Source: Dipodascopsis uninucleata var. uninucleata (lineage: Eukaryota; Ascomycota; Lipomycetes; Lipomycetales; Lipomycetaceae). From it: a stretch of 64,000 nt of DNA. Position 1 is the first letter of the stretch, and each line of letters begins with the position of its first letter. The translations under genes and the position numbers were made by a program. Positions 59,101-64,000 of the stretch are shown in pieces. The stretch lies in contig JAJLTO010000004.1 in assembly GCA_030568195.1 (NCBI GenBank), positions 434,001 through 498,000 on the forward strand. Reading direction: 5' to 3'. The notes under the pieces were generated by a model that worked only from the letters and a program-made list of their open reading frames with translations, ran no database searches and was not told the DNA's origin.

Positions 59101-59661
59101 CTTTGTGCGTAGTAGGTGCAGACCAGCCGGCTCTAATGCAGATCGCGGTGCAAAAGAAACCCTGATCAATTGAATTATGTAATACTCATTTTCGCAAACC
59201 AAGAAAGGCAGATCTATTTAGTCTTTCTGAAATCACTTTCCAGATAATAGCGGACCCATCGAGAAACGACCTTGCGCCGCTCTTTCTACCTCACTTTATT
59301 ATATCGTTTAACCTGATGGCTATACAACCTAACGTAGAATCTTAATGCTACAGCTACCATAACTGTAGATAAAACAATAAAACAATAAAACAATAATAAG
59401 GAGACAAATAAAAAACCAAATAGTACTATTCAAATCTTATTGTCGTGTCACTTACACAGGGTTAAGTACGAGACGAAATCATATTATACCAAACAAACAT
59501 CAAACTAAACAATTTAAGACGCAAAATATATTAAAATCAGAAAAATGGGAATAGTAAAACTGAGTAAGGAATTCAGCTGTCGACAATTCGCTACTTGTAC
59601 AGACGTCAAATAATCTGGACATGGTTTACCAGATGCACGCTCACTCTGCTGAATAGAAAAT
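56135..59661. other. 3.5 kb gap upstream of the polyol dehydrogenase
   Basis: This is the longest gap in the window. It includes pyrimidine-rich DNA around 57060-57560, a run of 17 T at 57088-57104 preceded by GTT repeats, a more GC-balanced block near 57600-58100, and STRE-type boxes (AGGGG at 57801-57805, CCCCT at 57877-57881). The 112-codon frame at 56474-56812 starts with GTG and matches nothing I know. It probably holds a long promoter, a long 5' UTR or an unrecognised RNA gene. Confidence 0.5.
57088..57104 (+). repeat. Poly(T) tract of 17
   Basis: An uninterrupted run of 17 T following a (GTT) repeat about 950 bp upstream of the polyol dehydrogenase start. On the gene strand it is poly(dA), a nucleosome-excluding element typical of active fungal promoters. 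Confidence 0.7.
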
Positions 59662-61543
59662 CTACACTAATTCAACGTAGTTGGCTGGGAACTAATATTG
59701 CAATAATAGTACGTTAGCAGCTAAAAACGCAAAAGAAAAACGAAAAATCCTTATTAAAGATCTTAGTTCTCAACTTACTATTCCCTCCTTGCCATCTTTT
59801 CGGCCAGTCCACCAGTCCTATATCAAATGTTTTAGCAGTTAGTAGACATACCTATCAAATGGCCCGATTCAATAACCACTTACATCCTTTGAGTCACTCT
59901 TCTTAACAATGCTGATAATATCTCCCTTCTTAAATCCAAGATCTCCGTCTTGCTCCCCGGTAAACGAATATAAAGCAACAGCTTGTGTACCCCGCGGTCC
60001 TTGTCGGAATCCAGAGTCTTGACGACGAACACCTTGCTCCTGAGGTTTTAATCCTCGGTTAAATGCTGGCTTTGGTGCAGTTGGACGCGATGGCTTGTCA
60101 CTGTAAGTAGATTCGAAGTGCTGTCTCTGGAATCTGCGATTAGAGTTATCCTGGTCGTAGACATCGTCTTCCCATGACGATGTATTCCTTCGACGACTCT
60201 CCCGTTGTCGACGCCAATCGGTATTCTCATCATCGTCATCATAATTGTCGTATCTTCTACGACTGCTACCAAGGCCACCACTACCAAGGCCACCACTACC
60301 GCGGCGACGTGACGATCCGGAATCATAGAGATCTCCGCTATCTATAGAATCATCATCACCCTCTCCATACACAGGGATATCATTGTAGATATCGTCATCA
60401 TATGGAGACGAGAAACCTCCGTGAAACACTCGAGAATCTAAAACTCGCATCAGCGGATCTGCTGCTGGAGGTGGCTCAATTCTACCCGAAAGAAGCTGCT
60501 TAGCTGTCACATGTCCACCATAGAACTTCTTGTTAGCGTCTCTTCGCTCAATGAGAGCCGATCCTTCCAAAGAGACACCAGCAAACAGTCCTCGAGTCTT
60601 GGAATACGAGAAAATCGCTGCAACAGACTTCAATGATGCACTTCCTCCCGCCTCTGCATTTCTACCAACCGGGCCCGCCGCTACTGAAATATTGGCTCCA
60701 AGTGTAATACTACCGACTTGGGAAAACGACTCCACAGCAGCTCTGGTGTTGAGAATCATAACAAAGTCCGTCAGCTCAGCTCCGATTTGTCCACCCACAC
60801 CTGCTCCTGCTGTAACAATTGCTGATGGTGCAGACCAGCTTCCATCGGGCAATTTTGCAACAATAATACCAGAACCAGCTCTGCCAGAAAACAGAAATCC
60901 TGCCTTAAGGACAGTGATTATAGCAAGTCCCTTTGCATTTGCAAGCACCGATGGAGGAATGACCTGTTTCAGTCGAAAGTATTTTGTCAGCTACATGTTC
61001 TTTAAGGTCCCTTTCAAGCCCATCATGCATAATATACCAGTAACATAAACGTATATCAACCATACTAAATTTCTCCATTGACGTCAAACTAAAAACAATA
61101 TCGGCATATGAGATTGCATAAATCGAGAGAGCTCATACAACATCATCATCGAAAGAGAATTCATTGCATCCGCCGCTGTTCACTAAATCGTGATCTGTCC
61201 ATCCTTTCACCAACAGCCTCTATCATCTTCCAACTTCATCTTAAAAATTGAAACTCACCATATCCATTCCCAGTACTTGATTCGGCTTAATAAACGACGA
61301 CAAGATTCGAGCTGCTTTCCTGTTAATAAGATTGCCGAGTTAGCATCCGCTTTTTTTCCCCGGAACAGCAATCATCCCTTTCTAATTTCTTCACTTATTA
61401 TCTCTTTCTAACAGACCCATTTGATCCAATAACAAATCAATCGGACGTCACTTGGATCAAAACATCAGTTCCCGCGAATCAGTTCTCACATACTTGCACT
61501 CGCTCTTCAAGCTGCTCGGAATCGGACTATTGATTCCCACCAT
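59662..61543 (-). CDS. YSC84: Ysc84/Lsb3 (SH3YL1) actin-patch protein
   Basis: Ysc84 and Lsb3 bind lipids and actin through an N-terminal SYLF domain and bind endocytic partners such as Las17 through a C-terminal SH3 domain. Exons 61543-61494, 61319-61259, 60963-59884, 59817-59779 and 59691-59662 join in phase to 419 residues. The N-terminus MVGINSPIPSSLKSECKKA is the family signature, followed by KGLAIITVLKAGFLFSGRAG, the AIVTAGAGVGGQIGAELTDF segment and LSGRIEPPPAADPL. A disordered acidic and Arg-rich linker with GLGSG repeats follows. The SH3 domain (about 363-418) runs ALYSF, the acidic RT loop DGDLGFKKGDII, DWWTG, and FPANYVELV. Intron 2 is unusually long here (295 bp). All core SH3 residues are present. 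Confidence 0.96.
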
Positions 61544-63541
61544 TTTTGATTATCTCTCCTTGCGCTGATGCTACACGATATATGACTTTATTCGCTGCCT
61601 TGATGTCTTTCCTTTGTATCTTTTCCGCCAAAATCTCAGTCGCTACTATCTGAAAATGTAGATTAAATGTATATCGACCTTCTGATGAAATATAGTGGTT
61701 CTAGCTATCAATTCTGTAAACTATCATAGAAAAGGATCTTTTGGTCGTTCTTACATAGCCTGCGCCACGCAAAGTACGACCTAATTCGTTTCGCTCTCTT
61801 TCTGTAAACATGATTATATAACCTAACCCTTGAGATCATCGGATATTTTCTTTCCGGATGCGTTGGAATATACAAATATACCAAGAGTATGAATTCGTCT
61901 ATGTACGGTCATAGGGGAGATTGATCCGTCAGACCCATGAGTAGAAACTATAAGGCATAACAGGATGATTCCTAGCTGTGATTACGAGTGAATGACGATG
62001 CGTGTGCTGAACGTGTTCGGGAATGGCGGAACTAGGTTATGGGAAATCATTGTTTTATGATGATAATAGTAGGAGCATGCTGAGAGAGAACAACAAGAGC
62101 AGTTGACTTATTTACAGAATTTAACTTCGTAAAATGAGATCATTAATTATAAGGTGGCGGGTCGTTCTCGCGCAATTCTTAGAGCAGCGAGTGGCGGGGT
62201 GGAAATGCGCGAACAGGATCCAAACTATGTTTATGGAGTCAAGTCATCCGCTACTTGCCAGAAACCGGTGCGTTATAACCCCAATGTGTCCGTATTTTTA
62301 TGGTATCTGCCGGATATTCTCTGGGCCAATATTAAAAAATACGAATTTCTTTGCTTTAGCTAATAATCCTGTAGCAGCCGAATATGTATTTTTTTGTACG
62401 TTTAAACACTCTGCTTAAAGGATGCTTGACAGAACATAGCTGTATTTTTTTACGATAGAGCATGTCCAGTACCGCGTATGATCTTTCAGAGTATTATCGT
62501 AATACTATTCTAGTGTAGCAACTGTAACGTTAGCCATCGTCAGGCTGTGTTATTATATAAGTACAAATGCACCTCACACACTTGTGTTTTGGTGCGCAGT
62601 GTAGTGTGTTGTAGCGAAATCTGTACAGAAAGGCATGTGTTTATAGCATGGCAGTTGCAAAGATTACTAGAGAGACAAAAGGTCATCTCAGGAGTTCTGG
62701 AACTGCCACTGTTACTGGAAATCGTGACAATTGACAGCAGACGAAATAAAATAGTAGTGCATCCATTATGTCAGATATAGGTAACTAACTGTACAAGAGA
62801 ATCCAGAAGAGATGCTCCTTTTGTATTATGCAATCCTGCTGCTAGCTTCATTTTATAGTAGAGCAAACGATCAGCAACAACTAATAGCTTAATAGCATGT
62901 GAAGTGGCCTTCAAGCTGGTATCCCAGTTTTAATTAGTGAACTTTCTTAGTGTATGTTTCGGTAGAATTTCAGATATATGTCCTAGGATAAAACTTTCTT
63001 TATAATAAAATTAAAACCCGCGACTATATTTTGGTTGTAGTTCTCGATGACCCTGAATCACTTTGCTAGAGCTAAACTGAAATAACGCTACGACATATTT
63101 AGATCATCGCAGAATGCTATATTTTCTAGTAGGAAAAAGAGGAAGAGCGTACCGACTATTAGATTACAAGCCAGAACTGTAAAACTGTCAAACTACTGAT
63201 ATTACTGTGTATGAGATACTATACTGAGACGAGCACGCTATTGATGAAACTTCTAATTAGTTTACGTGATCCTGCGTACGTGAGTGTAAAGATTATTCAC
63301 GACACGCAGATTTACCAAAATATCGAAGCTTGAGGTTCAAAAAGATCTTGTAGAAGCTAGCATACATCAATGATACATGGAAACAGCATTATTTAGCAGT
63401 GCAGCAATATAGTATGCGTAAAGTAATGTAAAGTAATGATACGTATACGAAGTTCAATATTGATGAAGAAAAGCCATGGTTTCAATTTACTGAAACTGCT
63501 GCTGGTCAATGACTATATATATCAAAAACACTAGTCAGCGA
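61544..63541. other. Intergenic region upstream of YSC84, no firm gene
   Basis: About 2 kb with the YSC84 promoter. The frame 62154-62363 (+) reads as a fairly varied peptide ending KKYEFLCFS but starts with GTG and has no recognised motif. A 28-codon ATG frame starts near 62648. Neither is called. Confidence 0.5.
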
Positions 63542-63783
63542 TTACAGCACTTCCAGTTCATATTCCACAGAACTTCTATTTGTTTCACCGCTGACGTACA
63601 CTTCCAGTCGATTGGCATAGTATAATTCCTCTATTAGATTCTCTCTGGAGCCCTATAAATGAAAAGTCTCGCTAAAAGAATAAACCAGCTTGGCTCGACA
63701 TTTACGGATCCTTTGTACTCCATATTGGGTTGTGTGAGCGCCGTAATGTCGTCTGTTTTGTCATCATTTTCGAACACACCCAT
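63542..63783 (-). CDS. Possible small two-exon gene, unknown product
   Basis: Two minus-strand segments join in phase: 63783-63706 (26 codons from an ATG) and 63652-63542 (36 codons and stop), around a 53-bp intron with GTAAAT and TATAG ends. The predicted 62-residue protein is polar, with a C-terminal part reading NLIEELYYANRLEVYVSGE, which has normal protein-like composition. I recognise no family. The intron lacks the CTAAC branch site typical of introns in this window, which lowers confidence. It could also be the 3' end of a larger gene running in from the right edge. Confidence 0.3.
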
Positions 63784-64000
63784 AGTGGACGAGCTTCACT
63801 TGATTTGAACGTTCCTGTCGCCGAGACCGTATTTGTTCATACCGCCCTTTTTATTGACTTCCAACTCTCCTGGTCGCTGGTAATTTGATACTGTGTCATT
63901 TTATGACATTTGATACTTTTAGCAATCGCTAGCTTGGCCTGTTGATTTCACATGTACGCAAGGTTGGTGCTCTTCTCTGATTACATCACTATTGGTGGAT
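63784..64000. other. Right edge, no feature seen
   Basis: 217 bp of AT-rich DNA; a short frame from an ATG near 63897 (-) could be an upstream exon of the small candidate gene, but phases did not agree. Confidence 0.4.

Noticed and set aside
62154-62363. 69-codon plus-strand frame with varied composition
   Set aside because: GTG start, two overlapping frames of similar length, and no family resemblance.
1-64000. Transposons, LTR or viral remnants, CRISPR arrays, rRNA
   Set aside because: No reverse transcriptase, transposase, integrase or capsid-like frame, no long terminal repeats and no spaced repeat array were seen on either strand.

Overview
The window is nuclear DNA from an ascomycete fungus with a compact, intron-rich genome. 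By hand splicing I placed about 54 introns in 20 genes. Most are 50-145 bp, with GT-AG ends (one GC-AG) and a CTAAC-like branch site near the acceptor. CTG falls on a conserved leucine of the translation release factor eRF3, so CTG is probably read as Leu and this is unlikely to be a CTG-Ser yeast. The mix of a Zds-type polarity regulator, an Rgt1-type zinc cluster factor, a CreC/CreD pair and many introns suggests a deep-branching yeast lineage (early Saccharomycotina or Taphrinomycotina). I cannot name the species.

Layout, left to right. The C-terminal part of eRF3/SUP35 (+) enters from the left edge and converges on an Rgt1-like Zn2Cys6 regulator (-). That regulator diverges from a copper-fist regulator (+) across a 1.7 kb region holding a GC-rich, stem-loop-rich island that may be an RNA gene. 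Next come a Yrb30-type Ran-binding protein (-) and a Zds1/2 homologue (+) across a 2.8 kb divergent gap. The Miro GTPase GEM1 (-) diverges from CreC/WDR20 (+). The arrestin-type ubiquitin adaptor CreD/Rod1 (+) and the mitochondrial peptidase ICP55 (+) follow. Ataxin-10 (-) and REC114 (-) come next, then a low-complexity conserved-looking protein (+), the Golgi SNARE SFT1 (+), capping protein alpha CAP1 (-), an acidic orphan (-) and the UFD4/TRIP12-type HECT ligase (-).

The last third holds three short-chain dehydrogenases in a row (-): two IRC24-like tandem paralogues and a polyol dehydrogenase with a long N-terminal extension and a 3.5 kb upstream gap. The actin-patch protein YSC84/LSB3 (-) follows, then about 2.4 kb with little recognisable content and one possible tiny spliced gene.

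There are no obvious operon-like units, but two themes recur. One is glucose and carbon control through transcription and ubiquitin (Rgt1-like, CreC, CreD, polyol dehydrogenase). The other is actin, polarity and organelle dynamics (Zds, CAP1, YSC84, GEM1, SFT1). I saw no transposon, viral element, tRNA, rRNA or CRISPR array.
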